41,619 nt of DNA from Curvibacter sp. (GTDB lineage Bacteria; Pseudomonadota; Gammaproteobacteria; Burkholderiales; Burkholderiaceae_C): assembly GCA_003987795.1 (NCBI GenBank), contig RXJO01000214.1, positions 281-41,899 of the forward strand, read 5' to 3'. How positions within the stretch are numbered: position 1 is the stretch's first letter; the number at the start of each line of letters is the position of its first letter. Shown here piece after piece: positions 17,367 through 25,765 of this stretch. Under the pieces are notes generated by a model that was not told the DNA's origin, did not search any database, and saw only the letters and a list, made by a program, of their open reading frames with translations. The position numbers and the translations under genes were made by a program.

Positions 17367-18146
17367 TCAGTTGGTACTATCCAACACGGACTCGTGTGCG
17401 CCAGCGTTGTGCAACGCAAGGCACTCCTCCAAGCCGCCCTCATGCACGATCCGCCCTTCGGACATCACAATGCCTTTGGAGCAGAAGGCCCGCAGAATGT
17501 CTTCGTTATGGGAAGCCAGTACCAGAATCTCCACCTGGCTCATCAGCTTTCCCAGCCGGGAATGCGCCCGCTCTATGAACTGGGAATCGCCCACCCCGAT
17601 CATCTCGTCCATCAACAGGATATCTGGAACCACGGCCGTGGACACTGCGAATGCCAAGCGCAACAGCATGCCGGTGGAGTATGAGCGCACTGGCAGATGC
17701 AAGTAGTCGCCCAACTCGGTAAAGGCCTCCACGTCGGGGAACAGATTGCGGGCCTGGCTCTTGGTCAGTCCCATGACAATGCCTCGCGTCACGACGAAAT
17801 CATAGCCACTGGCCTCGGGATCAACGCCCAGCATCAAGTCTGTAAGCGCCGATATCTTGCCACTAGAGTGAATCTCGCCTCGCTCGGGTTCATAAACGCC
17901 CGACATAACGCGCAGCATCGTTGTCTTGCCCGCCCCATTGCGACCGATCAAGGCGACGCGATCACCGGCCTTCAACTGCATCGTGATATCTCTCAACGCG
18001 TGAACAGTCACTCCAGCCCCCCCTTTGGACTCAATCCGGCGTTGGACAGAGCGATCGAAACGCAGCAAAGAATTGATCAATCCACGCGACTGCGAGGAAA
18101 AAATGGGGAAGTCCACGCTGACGCTGGACATTTCAAGATGGGCCAT
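17367..18146 (-). CDS. wzt: ABC transporter ATP-binding protein for polysaccharide export (Wzt/KpsT-like)
   Basis: A 259-residue ATPase starting at ATG 18146 (MAHLEMSSVSVDFPIF); the 42 extra residues of the ORF track belong to the wzm overlap. Walker A is LIGRNGAGKTT, the signature is the variant YSTGMLLRLAFA typical of polysaccharide exporters instead of LSGGQ, Walker B is ILLMDEMIGVGD and the switch histidine is in LASHNED. It ends soon after the nucleotide-binding fold, so it lacks the C-terminal carbohydrate-binding domain of long Wzt proteins such as that of E. coli O9a. Export should therefore not depend on a capped non-reducing end. It pairs with wzm, 7 nt upstream. Confidence 0.88.
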   Translation of the reverse strand: MAHLEMSSVSVDFPIFSSQSRGLINSLLRFDRSVQRRIESKGGAGVTVHALRDITMQLKAGDRVALIGRNGAGKTTMLRVMSGVYEPERGEIHSSGKISALTDLMLGVDPEASGYDFVVTRGIVMGLTKSQARNLFPDVEAFTELGDYLHLPVRSYSTGMLLRLAFAVSTAVVPDILLMDEMIGVGDSQFIERAHSRLGKLMSQVEILVLASHNEDILRAFCSKGIVMSEGRIVHEGGLEECLALHNAGAHESVLDSTN

Positions 18147-18153
18147 GGTTCGC

Positions 18154-18945
18154 TCAAATCCAGTACACAATCCTGCGCCGGCCCAGCACATAGAGCACAA
18201 GACACAGCACGGAAAGCACAAACAAGGTGACAAGCACCAAGCCCAAGGCGGCCATCGAGGGCATGGCGCCAAGCATTGGTGCTCTGATCAGCTCCAAAAT
18301 GGCAGCCAAAGGGTTCAGCCGCGCGGCAAGCTGAGCACGATCCGTCAGTTGCTCCGGACGCCACATCACCGGCGTCACGAAGAACGCGATCTGCATGACA
18401 CTGGTCACAATCATCGGCACATCGCGAAATCTTGCTGCGATCAGGCCCAGAATCGCGACTGCCAAAGTAGAACAATATACCAGTGCTAGTGCCCCAAGCA
18501 AGAGCCAGCCTAAACGTATCTGCCCCAACCCTGAAGTGAATCCGATGACCAGGATGACGACGGGAAAATTATGTGCAAATAAAAGCACATTGCGCCACAC
18601 CACTCGAAAAATAAAAGCAAACTTTGGGAAGGGTGCCTGCTTCAGATAAGGCTCTGCCTGCATGAAAACCTGGCAACCCTCATTGATCAGCAGCGAAATA
18701 TAGGTAAATACAACATGCCCCACACACAGATAGGGAAGATATTCATGCACCCCGGATTTAAAAAGCTGAGCCCCGATCAATCCAAAAACAAAAATGAACA
18801 ACCCAGTATTCAGGGTAATCCATATCGGCCCCAGTATAGAGCGTCGGTATTGTCGTGCCACATCCTCCCAGCCAAGATGAACCCAGAAACGCCAGATACG
18901 CAATGAGTCCCACACATCTTTATATAACTTATGCAGTTGCATCAT
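18154..18945 (-). CDS. wzm: ABC-2 type polysaccharide export permease (Wzm/KpsM-like)
   Basis: An inner-membrane permease of about 262 residues with six helices and the N-terminal amphipathic signature WRFWVHLGWEDVARQYRRSI followed by LGPIWITLN, as in Wzm. With the ATPase it would move undecaprenyl-diphosphate-linked polymer to the periplasm. I start it at ATG 18945 (MMQLHKLYKD): GGGGG lies 5 nt before it (8 nt before the next ATG, 18942). The ORF-track start at 18975 adds ten residues and has only a weak ribosome site. It is the first gene of a six-gene minus-strand unit whose promoter must lie in the gap upstream. Confidence 0.85.
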   Translation of the reverse strand: MMQLHKLYKDVWDSLRIWRFWVHLGWEDVARQYRRSILGPIWITLNTGLFIFVFGLIGAQLFKSGVHEYLPYLCVGHVVFTYISLLINEGCQVFMQAEPYLKQAPFPKFAFIFRVVWRNVLLFAHNFPVVILVIGFTSGLGQIRLGWLLLGALALVYCSTLAVAILGLIAARFRDVPMIVTSVMQIAFFVTPVMWRPEQLTDRAQLAARLNPLAAILELIRAPMLGAMPSMAALGLVLVTLFVLSVLCLVLYVLGRRRIVYWI

Positions 18946-18975
18946 TGAAACCCCCAAAACACCCACCATCAACAT

Positions 18976-19732
18976 TCTTTGTAAAAGCCATTTTTGAGCG
19001 ACATCTTGTGATCAGCAGTACACCTTAATTTCAGCATGTGAGTCTACGGCCACCTAGCCTCTATTTCCGCCCTAACGCCAGTTGACTCAGTAAACATACA
19101 TAGATTGAATTTTCCAGAGTGCTGCAGTCTGTTCATATCGCTTAGTCACGTCTCCTTACATAGTCGAAATGCTGTTGAACTTGACAAACAACTCCTTCCG
19201 CGCCAGCGACAACTAGCCGAGTTAGATCACTTTTCTGCAAGCCCATTCTCGATACCGGCCAGCAATACGCTCGCCTCCATGGCTCGATAAATGATGTACG
19301 CCAAAGCCATTTTATTTCGACCTCATGATGGAACATTTATCAAAACAACGGCATGTCGGCGGATAAATTTCAAAAAATTCCATGTATCGAATCACTTTCA
19401 TTACTCCGCCAACCCAGATCTTCTCCTCATCCGCGTCATAGTCGGCGGTCCTTCGAAAAGGATAGAGGCATAGTTACAGGGCTCATTGGCCTCATCCATT
19501 CAGCATCCTCCACCTTTGCGCATTTACAGGCAATAGATATTTCCCGTTCCATATTTAGTTGTGTTACCGCCCCTAATGTCACATGAGAGTTTTCCAAAAT
19601 AAGCGCCATTGACACCTGTGCCGTTTCAGCGAAAAAATAACATCACAGTCCCGGCATACTGAATCACTTGAACGGATTTTTGACGATGAAAATCAACAGG
19701 CATGACGATACTCATTCATAGTGTGGAATCCA
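18976..19732. other. About 750-nt non-coding stretch between two polysaccharide units
   Basis: No supported gene. Short ORFs (19105-19290 and 19291-19473 on plus, 19142-19336 on minus) overlap each other and show no family. A minus-strand frame at about 19240-19310 reads MALAYIIYRAMEASVLLAGI then stops, and may be a scrap of a decayed membrane protein. The stretch must hold the promoter for wzm-wzt. It separates two minus-strand gene blocks of different base composition and may be an old recombination joint. Confidence 0.4.
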
Positions 19733-22282
19733 TCAATCCGGCAAACGAGTAAGAAATGCTTTTTTTAACGTTAGGCGTGAAATCCCATAACGTTCAATAC
19801 CAATGCGCATCAACTGCACGCCCTCAGGCATGCGCATGCGACGTTTAAACATCAAAGAGGGTATCTGTGGCGAAAGCACGAAGTCACCAGCAAAATATGG
19901 CCCCGACCATCTCTCGACATTCGGCTCCCTCATCCATACCAATACTTTATTGAAACCCTCTCCTTCCACATCAAGGTTAATCACATACTCTTTTCCCGGG
20001 ATAACATGAACGAGTTGCTCTATATTCCCCTCCAGCAAGCCATTGGAATCGCCATCACCCACCTCCAGAATATGACTATAGCTTTTAGCCAAAAGGCTGG
20101 AGTGTGACTCGGAAGTGGCTGGCAATTGTACAGTGCGAGAGAATTCTCCCTGAAGTGCAAAGGCTGGCCCTCCTACGCCAATACGTGGATATTCTCGCCA
20201 TGGAAGAGCCGATAAGTCTATCTTCGAGGACTCGACCTCATTAAAATCAGCTATCGGCAGACTCTTTAATGCATATAGCTGGCTAAATTTCGCATCTTGC
20301 ACAAGAACAGTCAACCGCGGGTCGCTTATTAAATCCATCAAAGCCGAGTTATTCACTGGAGGAATGAAATAATCAGGAACCTGAATGTAACCAACCCCCG
20401 ATTTATGCAATTGCTCAAATAGCTGGCGCGCATCTTTACACCCATACATGGGAACCATGATCGGATCGAGATAACTTACCATTTTGCGCCGCGCATAATA
20501 CATGTCGGCAGGCCTGATAGCGAGAACGAGTGCCTCAGGCGAAATATATGCATGCATATTCTGGGCTATCTTTATCCCATTCAAGTTGGCCAGCGGATCT
20601 TTGCGCATCGATATTTCCAGAGACATCGATGATTCAGGGCGCCTAATATCCAGCAACTGCGCCCACTGAGCCAGATTACCGTAGAGCAAGAATGCACAGG
20701 CATGTCCAATAAGCAAAACGGCAACCACTGCCACCAGAGCCCCGCTCCTCAAGTTAATGCCAGCTTGGGCATAGAGTGACATGCTGCAACTATGTATAAC
20801 TCTGGCAATCCCACTTGCGGCCAGCAGAGCAATAGGTGGAGTGACCACCAGAAAATAGCGATCATTCTTGATCATGAGATCCGTGCCTATGAGCATGGAT
20901 GCGAGTACACCTGCGTGATATATGACAAGCACTGCTAGAGAAACAAGCAGAAATCCATCGCCTTCATCCATGGAACGCATATAGCGTACATCTTTCAGCC
21001 AACGCCCGAGCATTCCGGTAAAAATGAGATAAACAAATGCCAAGCCGCCTAGCCAGAAAACAAACCCATAATTATGTACAGCCACCAGCCCTTTGAGTAG
21101 CCCATACTGCAAACGGGTTCCCCAGTTATAGATGGAGCGTGTATATCTAAAATATCCGGCCCAGTCCAAACTAGGCAAAGAAAAAACTTCCGGATTATCT
21201 GAAATCGGAACTCCATAGATTTCCATATTGTGCAAATACGGATATCCAGCCACTATAAGCACCACTACCAAGGCTAGACTCACCACCCTCAGGGATATTT
21301 TCCAATTCGCCACACCACCCGTTGCAAATAAAACCACCACCACAATAGGAAGATACAGAATCACCTGCGAATGCGTCCATAATCCAAGCCCAACCAGTAA
21401 ACCAATATAGATGGGAGTCAACCAATTTTTTCGCTCCAAGCCTACGAGACTCAACATAAGCAAAACCATCCCGGCCACGGGTAAGGCATCGATCGCGGCA
21501 TTCTCTGAACCGATGGCTAGCAGTGGGACGCCAATAAATAGAATACCGGCAAGCCAGGCCGTACGTACGCCTTGTAAGCGCCCCATCCCGATAACGCCAG
21601 CTGCTGCTGACAGCATGAACCAGGGTGCGATGAGCTTCATCCATCCTGCGATTTCGGCGCTTCCCTGCAATGCATATGCGACATAGATCAACGAAGAATA
21701 AAGCGGCGGGTGGGTCCAGGGAGCAAAAAAACCCGAAGCCGAAGCGCTGGTATCCAGCAGCGGGTATACGGAAAGGCTGCGAGCGTCATAGATAGCCCGG
21801 CCTACCAATCCATACTCAAGCGCGTCGTTTTCCGCGAGTGGCAGCTTCGCCGCCAGAAAAATCACATCAACCACGCATAGAAGAAAAATTGACACCAGAA
21901 GCCAATCGCTGAATTTTCTGATTTCCGCCGGTCGATCGGCTTTTCGCCATCGTGATTTTTTCGTAGCTAGCAAAAAGGCAACGACCAAAAGACCAAGAGC
22001 CAAATAGCGCAAATGAATATGTGGTGATACACCACCAAACACAACAAGAGTCAGTATTGTGCAGAGCCCCAATATAAATGGACCCAAGGCAAGGGCAAGC
22101 GGCCAGGCAAGGCAATAAAAATGAGTACTGCTGCGCCAGGGCGCCAAACGCACAACCCCATAGCCCACCCCCGTGGACAGCAGAATAAAAATGATAAAAT
22201 CAACCATCAATGCAACGCCCAACCGAAATAAAATTATGCAAAATTCAGCCCTTGCAAATAATTTTTCTACAAAGCATGCCAC
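19733..22282 (-). CDS. Large GT-C-like membrane protein (ArnT/PMT-type topology)
   Basis: An 849-residue inner-membrane protein. About thirteen helices fill the first 545 residues; an early outer loop holds LPLAENDALEYGLVGRAIYD, with acidic residues placed as in GT39/GT83-type GT-C enzymes, followed later by FFAPWTHPPLYSSLIY, a pattern common in that group. The last 300 residues are largely soluble and probably periplasmic, longer than in ArnT. It would transfer a sugar from undecaprenyl phosphate to a lipid-linked glycan, possibly using the product of the GT2 at 25762. An alternative start is Met26 (ATG 22207); GGGTGG before 22282 supports the longer form. It lies 214 nt downstream of the amidotransferase gene, past possible terminators, so it may be transcribed separately. 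It is more A+T-rich than the wbp genes. Confidence 0.65.
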   Translation of the reverse strand: MACFVEKLFARAEFCIILFRLGVALMVDFIIFILLSTGVGYGVVRLAPWRSSTHFYCLAWPLALALGPFILGLCTILTLVVFGGVSPHIHLRYLALGLLVVAFLLATKKSRWRKADRPAEIRKFSDWLLVSIFLLCVVDVIFLAAKLPLAENDALEYGLVGRAIYDARSLSVYPLLDTSASASGFFAPWTHPPLYSSLIYVAYALQGSAEIAGWMKLIAPWFMLSAAAGVIGMGRLQGVRTAWLAGILFIGVPLLAIGSENAAIDALPVAGMVLLMLSLVGLERKNWLTPIYIGLLVGLGLWTHSQVILYLPIVVVVLFATGGVANWKISLRVVSLALVVVLIVAGYPYLHNMEIYGVPISDNPEVFSLPSLDWAGYFRYTRSIYNWGTRLQYGLLKGLVAVHNYGFVFWLGGLAFVYLIFTGMLGRWLKDVRYMRSMDEGDGFLLVSLAVLVIYHAGVLASMLIGTDLMIKNDRYFLVVTPPIALLAASGIARVIHSCSMSLYAQAGINLRSGALVAVVAVLLIGHACAFLLYGNLAQWAQLLDIRRPESSMSLEISMRKDPLANLNGIKIAQNMHAYISPEALVLAIRPADMYYARRKMVSYLDPIMVPMYGCKDARQLFEQLHKSGVGYIQVPDYFIPPVNNSALMDLISDPRLTVLVQDAKFSQLYALKSLPIADFNEVESSKIDLSALPWREYPRIGVGGPAFALQGEFSRTVQLPATSESHSSLLAKSYSHILEVGDGDSNGLLEGNIEQLVHVIPGKEYVINLDVEGEGFNKVLVWMREPNVERWSGPYFAGDFVLSPQIPSLMFKRRMRMPEGVQLMRIGIERYGISRLTLKKAFLTRLPD

Positions 22283-22428
22283 CCAATAAAGTCACATCAA
22301 CCCCAAACCAGAAGTAAAGGAATTCCATAAACTGAAGGGAATTATTTAATTTCAAGGACATCCCCATCACAAAAAGCCTCCACTTCAACCCCCTATCCTC
22401 ACCAGTAAAAATTCATCAAAGCGCCACC

Positions 22429-22450
22429 CACCCGCACACACGGGCGGGTG
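22429..22450 (-). terminator. Probable terminator after the amidotransferase gene
   Basis: CACCCGC (22429-22435) and GCGGGTG (22444-22450) form a perfect 7-bp stem with an 8-nt loop. Read on the minus strand it follows the stop at 22497 by about 50 nt; a T-rich stretch (GAATTTTTA) comes about 20 nt later, so it is not a textbook intrinsic terminator. Confidence 0.4.
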
Positions 22451-22463
22451 TTTAACTCACGAC

Positions 22464-22481
22464 ACCCCATTTAAATGGGGT
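22464..22481. repeat. Perfect 18-bp palindrome
   Basis: ACCCCATTTAAATGGGGT is self-complementary over all 18 bases. It lies 16 nt beyond the amidotransferase stop and 13 nt before the GC hairpin. With no loop it is better as a protein-binding site or part of a stacked terminator than as a hairpin on its own. Confidence 0.45.
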
Positions 22482-22496
22482 TCAAAATTATGATTT

Positions 22497-24446
22497 TCAA
22501 TACATTTTTTTCACATTATCAATGATGCGCATGACAATATTAAAATCCACACCTATAATAGAACAGTATTCATGGATCGACGCAATGCGCGGCTGATTCT
22601 CCAAATAGACCAATCGCAGCGCCTCATCTCGGGAAATAACACCCTCCCGAATTTGATTGCTGCGAAAGGTCTCATACTCACTAAATCCGGCGATTGTTTG
22701 ATAAATATAGTTATAGAACGGGGCAGTACCGTCGCCAATCCGCCAACTAGTCGGAGTATCTTTTGCAAGCTCCCACCCGTACTCACCAATCAGTGTACGG
22801 TTGATTTCCTGTTCATCCCAAGAAATATAATCAAACAAATAAAGAAAATCCTGCCTCACAAAATAGTAAGAAAGAAATGCCGTAAAAGTATCGCCCAGAG
22901 ATTTATTTATATAACCCGGATTGAGGAGGTAATTTTTCAAATAATAAGCCACCATCCTTGCTTTGGACAGGAAGGACATTCGATTCAGCCGTATCCCGGC
23001 CGACGCAGGTGCTACCCCACAAAACCCCGTCTTGAAGTCTGTACGCTCATAGTGGTTCGTGGAATACACCATCAGACGGATATCCGTCTCCTTCATGAGC
23101 CGATTGGCGTGCCACATGAACTGTTTGTCTCCAGCCATGAAGAGCGGCACCATTCCCAAATCGGGACGCCGTAACCATGCCTCCACATTACGCCGAACAT
23201 TTTTTCGCTTGGCTTTGATATCTGCAGAAACCCAGATGTGTTCGACGCCCAGCCTGCCACATAGCCTAGCCTGATTGCGGCGAGCCAAGTCGGTCACCAT
23301 TCCCCAGTCATATGTGTACGCAATTGGGTTCATTCCATAGCGTGTCTTCAACAGATGCAGGCCATAACTGCTGTCGCGTCCTCCGCTGAAGCCGACCAAG
23401 CAATCGGGTTCGCCGTTATTGCTACGGTACTGGTCCAACAGTCGCAGCAGCGCCCCTTCGCCTGCCAGCGACTGGCGTTGATAGTTGCGGCAGTAGTTGC
23501 AGACGCCATCGGCATCGAACTTGATGAAAGGCATGGTCTCGGGGAGGATGCAACATGTGCATCGCCGCATACTGCGCCAGCGCTGTTGCACCAGATCCTT
23601 GCTGAGGGTGATGGTGCGTTGGCCGGGCTCCGTTGACACGGTATCTTGCATGGCTACGGCCGCTGCCGCATCGCTTCCCACTGAAAAATGGAGCCCAGGC
23701 TCTGCCGTGGCTAGGTCAATCAATACAGCGGTATTGGCCTTGAGCTGTTTCACCGTGCACGTCTTCCAACTGCCCCCCATCTGTTGTATGACCTTGCGGG
23801 CAATGGCCGCCTCCGAGCAATAGAAAGCCACTTTTCGCGATGCGTCCGCCACGAGGAACAGCGATCCGGTGTTGGTGGCCAGCAGCATGCTCTGCCTGGC
23901 AGAAAACAGCACGGCAAGCGAGGCTTCACCATAGATGCGGCCAAACACAGACGAGGTGGCACTTGCTAAGGAGACACCAGAAGAAATGGCTTGGTCCAGC
24001 ATGGCTGCCACGACCTCCGTGTCCACCTCCGTCTCCTTCACCAAGGCCGGCTGTTGTGCCCAGAGTTGCGGCTCGTTGACGATGATGCCGTTGTGAACGC
24101 AAACCACACCGCCCTTGACCACAGGCTGGTTGTTGGCATCGATGCCTTGCAGCCCGTTCGTCACAAGCCTCGCATGTCCGATCACAGCAAGGGCACCAGC
24201 AACCGGCAGCTCTAATTGAACAAGTGCATCGTCCCGAAACCGTTGGTACTCCTCATGGGCCAGCAATTCCGATGCAGGCAATGCCTTACGGATAACCCGA
24301 ATATCGGAGCCAGAACAGAACGCGGCGCCTGCAGCCTCCTTGCCCCGAGATTCCGATCTCAGAAACAACCGGGTCAGAAGTAGGTCGAATTCTCCGCGGC
24401 CAATGTCGCTACCCGCGCCGGCCACCACTCCAAAAATGCCACACAT
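22497..24446 (-). CDS. Fused class II glutaminase and N-acetyl sugar amidotransferase (WbpG/PseA-like)
   Basis: A 649-residue two-domain protein. Residues 1 to about 260 are a class II (Ntn) glutaminase: MCGIFGVVAG with Cys2, SRGKEAAG, HARLVTNG (91-98) and CVHNGIIVNE (116-125). Residues about 290-649 are an N-acetyl sugar amidotransferase: a cysteine cluster RCTCCILPETMPFIKFDADG with Cys316 and Cys319 in VCNYCRNY, then the pyrophosphatase loop FSGGRDSS (353-360), and YTYDWGMVTDLARRNQ. WbpG-type enzymes normally take ammonia from separate HisH/HisF-like partners; here a different kind of glutaminase is fused on. It follows wbpABDE, GT2 and wzx, 2 nt after wzx. It probably converts the N-acetylated uronic sugar, or another amido sugar, to an amide or amidine form. 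Confidence 0.85.
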   Translation of the reverse strand: MCGIFGVVAGAGSDIGRGEFDLLLTRLFLRSESRGKEAAGAAFCSGSDIRVIRKALPASELLAHEEYQRFRDDALVQLELPVAGALAVIGHARLVTNGLQGIDANNQPVVKGGVVCVHNGIIVNEPQLWAQQPALVKETEVDTEVVAAMLDQAISSGVSLASATSSVFGRIYGEASLAVLFSARQSMLLATNTGSLFLVADASRKVAFYCSEAAIARKVIQQMGGSWKTCTVKQLKANTAVLIDLATAEPGLHFSVGSDAAAAVAMQDTVSTEPGQRTITLSKDLVQQRWRSMRRCTCCILPETMPFIKFDADGVCNYCRNYQRQSLAGEGALLRLLDQYRSNNGEPDCLVGFSGGRDSSYGLHLLKTRYGMNPIAYTYDWGMVTDLARRNQARLCGRLGVEHIWVSADIKAKRKNVRRNVEAWLRRPDLGMVPLFMAGDKQFMWHANRLMKETDIRLMVYSTNHYERTDFKTGFCGVAPASAGIRLNRMSFLSKARMVAYYLKNYLLNPGYINKSLGDTFTAFLSYYFVRQDFLYLFDYISWDEQEINRTLIGEYGWELAKDTPTSWRIGDGTAPFYNYIYQTIAGFSEYETFRSNQIREGVISRDEALRLVYLENQPRIASIHEYCSIIGVDFNIVMRIIDNVKKMY

Positions 24447-24448
24447 GT

Positions 24449-25765
24449 CTAAGCCCTAAAAGTATTCGACAGCAGATTCCAGCCGTGAATTCGCCTGGTG
24501 AGATAGATCAGCATCGCTGCTCCGGCCACGTAGCTCGCTGCCGTCCCTGCGGCGGCACCCGCCATCCCGAATGAAGGCAGCAACGCCGCTGCTACCAGCA
24601 CATTGGCACCCACGGTTGCCATCTGCTGGACCGTCTGGTAGCCCGGGTGCCCCGACACCATCATGAGATTGTCGAAAGGCACCAGGAAAGACACCGCGAC
24701 AAGTGCACACAGCAATACGGCGAGCGATAGAAACCCCTCCATGAGTCCCTTGGACGGCATGACGAAGGTAGCAAACAGGTAATAGCCAATCAGCAGCCCG
24801 GCAGCTAGCACCAGCGCTGTCGGCAGTACGTAGGCTGCGGATTGTCGCCTTAGCTTGACCATCGCGCCACGCTCCCCGTCGCGCATGGCTGCAACCATCA
24901 TGGGATTGAAGTTGATACGGACCATGGCCAGCACCTGGTAGAGGCCATCCACCAACATCACTGCAAAGCTGTAGACCCCGGTTTCCCTTTCAGAGAGGAA
25001 AAAGCCGATCATCAGCACATCCACACGAGAATTGATCTCCGAGAACATGCCTGCCACCAAGCCCGTGGAACCAAACCGGTAGTGCGTGAGTGCCCACGAG
25101 CGAGTGAACCCCGGCGTTCCCGCGAGTCTGTTCCGGACAATGAACGCCATCACGGCTATCGTCGTACCTGCTTCGGCCACGACAAAGCACAGGGTTAGTG
25201 TCTCGGCAGGCATGGAGGTGGCGGCAATGCCTGCGACCAGCAGCATGACCACGAGGTAGCGCTGAGCCTGCAGCACGGAGAACGCCTTCATGGCCCGCAG
25301 TCCGTTGAGATAGGCCAGGAGCACCTTGTTGAGAGGGAAAACCAACAGCCCTAACGCCGAATTACCGATGGCCCGGGCCGTCACTTCACTTTGGAAGATG
25401 ATCAAGAACAATGGCTCTGCCAGCACGACACCGATAGCGGCCAGCAGCCCCATGCCCAGGGCGCAGACGCCAGCTGTCCACAACATCCGACTGCGTTCGG
25501 ACGCATCGTCTTGGTGGTAGGCCGTGTGCCTCAACACAGAGTAGTGCAAGCCCCACACCGCAAACTGCGAAGTGAGAATATATACGGCATAGGCAATGTT
25601 GAAGACCCCCAATGTGGCCACATCACGCTGTGCAGTGACAACGATGTTGATGACGATACCGCTGATGGCCAGCACTACGAAACTGCCTAAGCTATACGCT
25701 ATGTCCTGGGACAGTTTCTGGTGGCGCAGGCTGTGCAACAGTTGCGCGCTCAGGGCCCGAATCAT
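24449..25765 (-). CDS. wzx: Wzx-like oligosaccharide flippase
   Basis: A 438-residue integral membrane protein with about 12 helices and the MATE/MVF-like organisation of polysaccharide flippases: an N-terminal segment DIAYSLGSFVVLAISGIVIN, FNIAYAVYILTSQFAVWGLH, and GVYSFAVMLVDGLYQVLAMV in the second half. It would flip undecaprenyl-diphosphate-linked repeat units. It overlaps the GT2 upstream by 4 nt and sits 2 nt before the amidotransferase gene. An ABC exporter is also encoded in the window, which is unusual for a single polysaccharide. No Wzy polymerase is obvious. Confidence 0.82.
   Translation of the reverse strand: MIRALSAQLLHSLRHQKLSQDIAYSLGSFVVLAISGIVINIVVTAQRDVATLGVFNIAYAVYILTSQFAVWGLHYSVLRHTAYHQDDASERSRMLWTAGVCALGMGLLAAIGVVLAEPLFLIIFQSEVTARAIGNSALGLLVFPLNKVLLAYLNGLRAMKAFSVLQAQRYLVVMLLVAGIAATSMPAETLTLCFVVAEAGTTIAVMAFIVRNRLAGTPGFTRSWALTHYRFGSTGLVAGMFSEINSRVDVLMIGFFLSERETGVYSFAVMLVDGLYQVLAMVRINFNPMMVAAMRDGERGAMVKLRRQSAAYVLPTALVLAAGLLIGYYLFATFVMPSKGLMEGFLSLAVLLCALVAVSFLVPFDNLMMVSGHPGYQTVQQMATVGANVLVAAALLPSFGMAGAAAGTAASYVAGAAMLIYLTRRIHGWNLLSNTFRA

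Noticed and set aside
17930-18030. C7 run in wzt as another phase-variation site
   Set aside because: Seven bases in a GC-rich gene are within chance expectation; similar C7 runs occur at about 12242.
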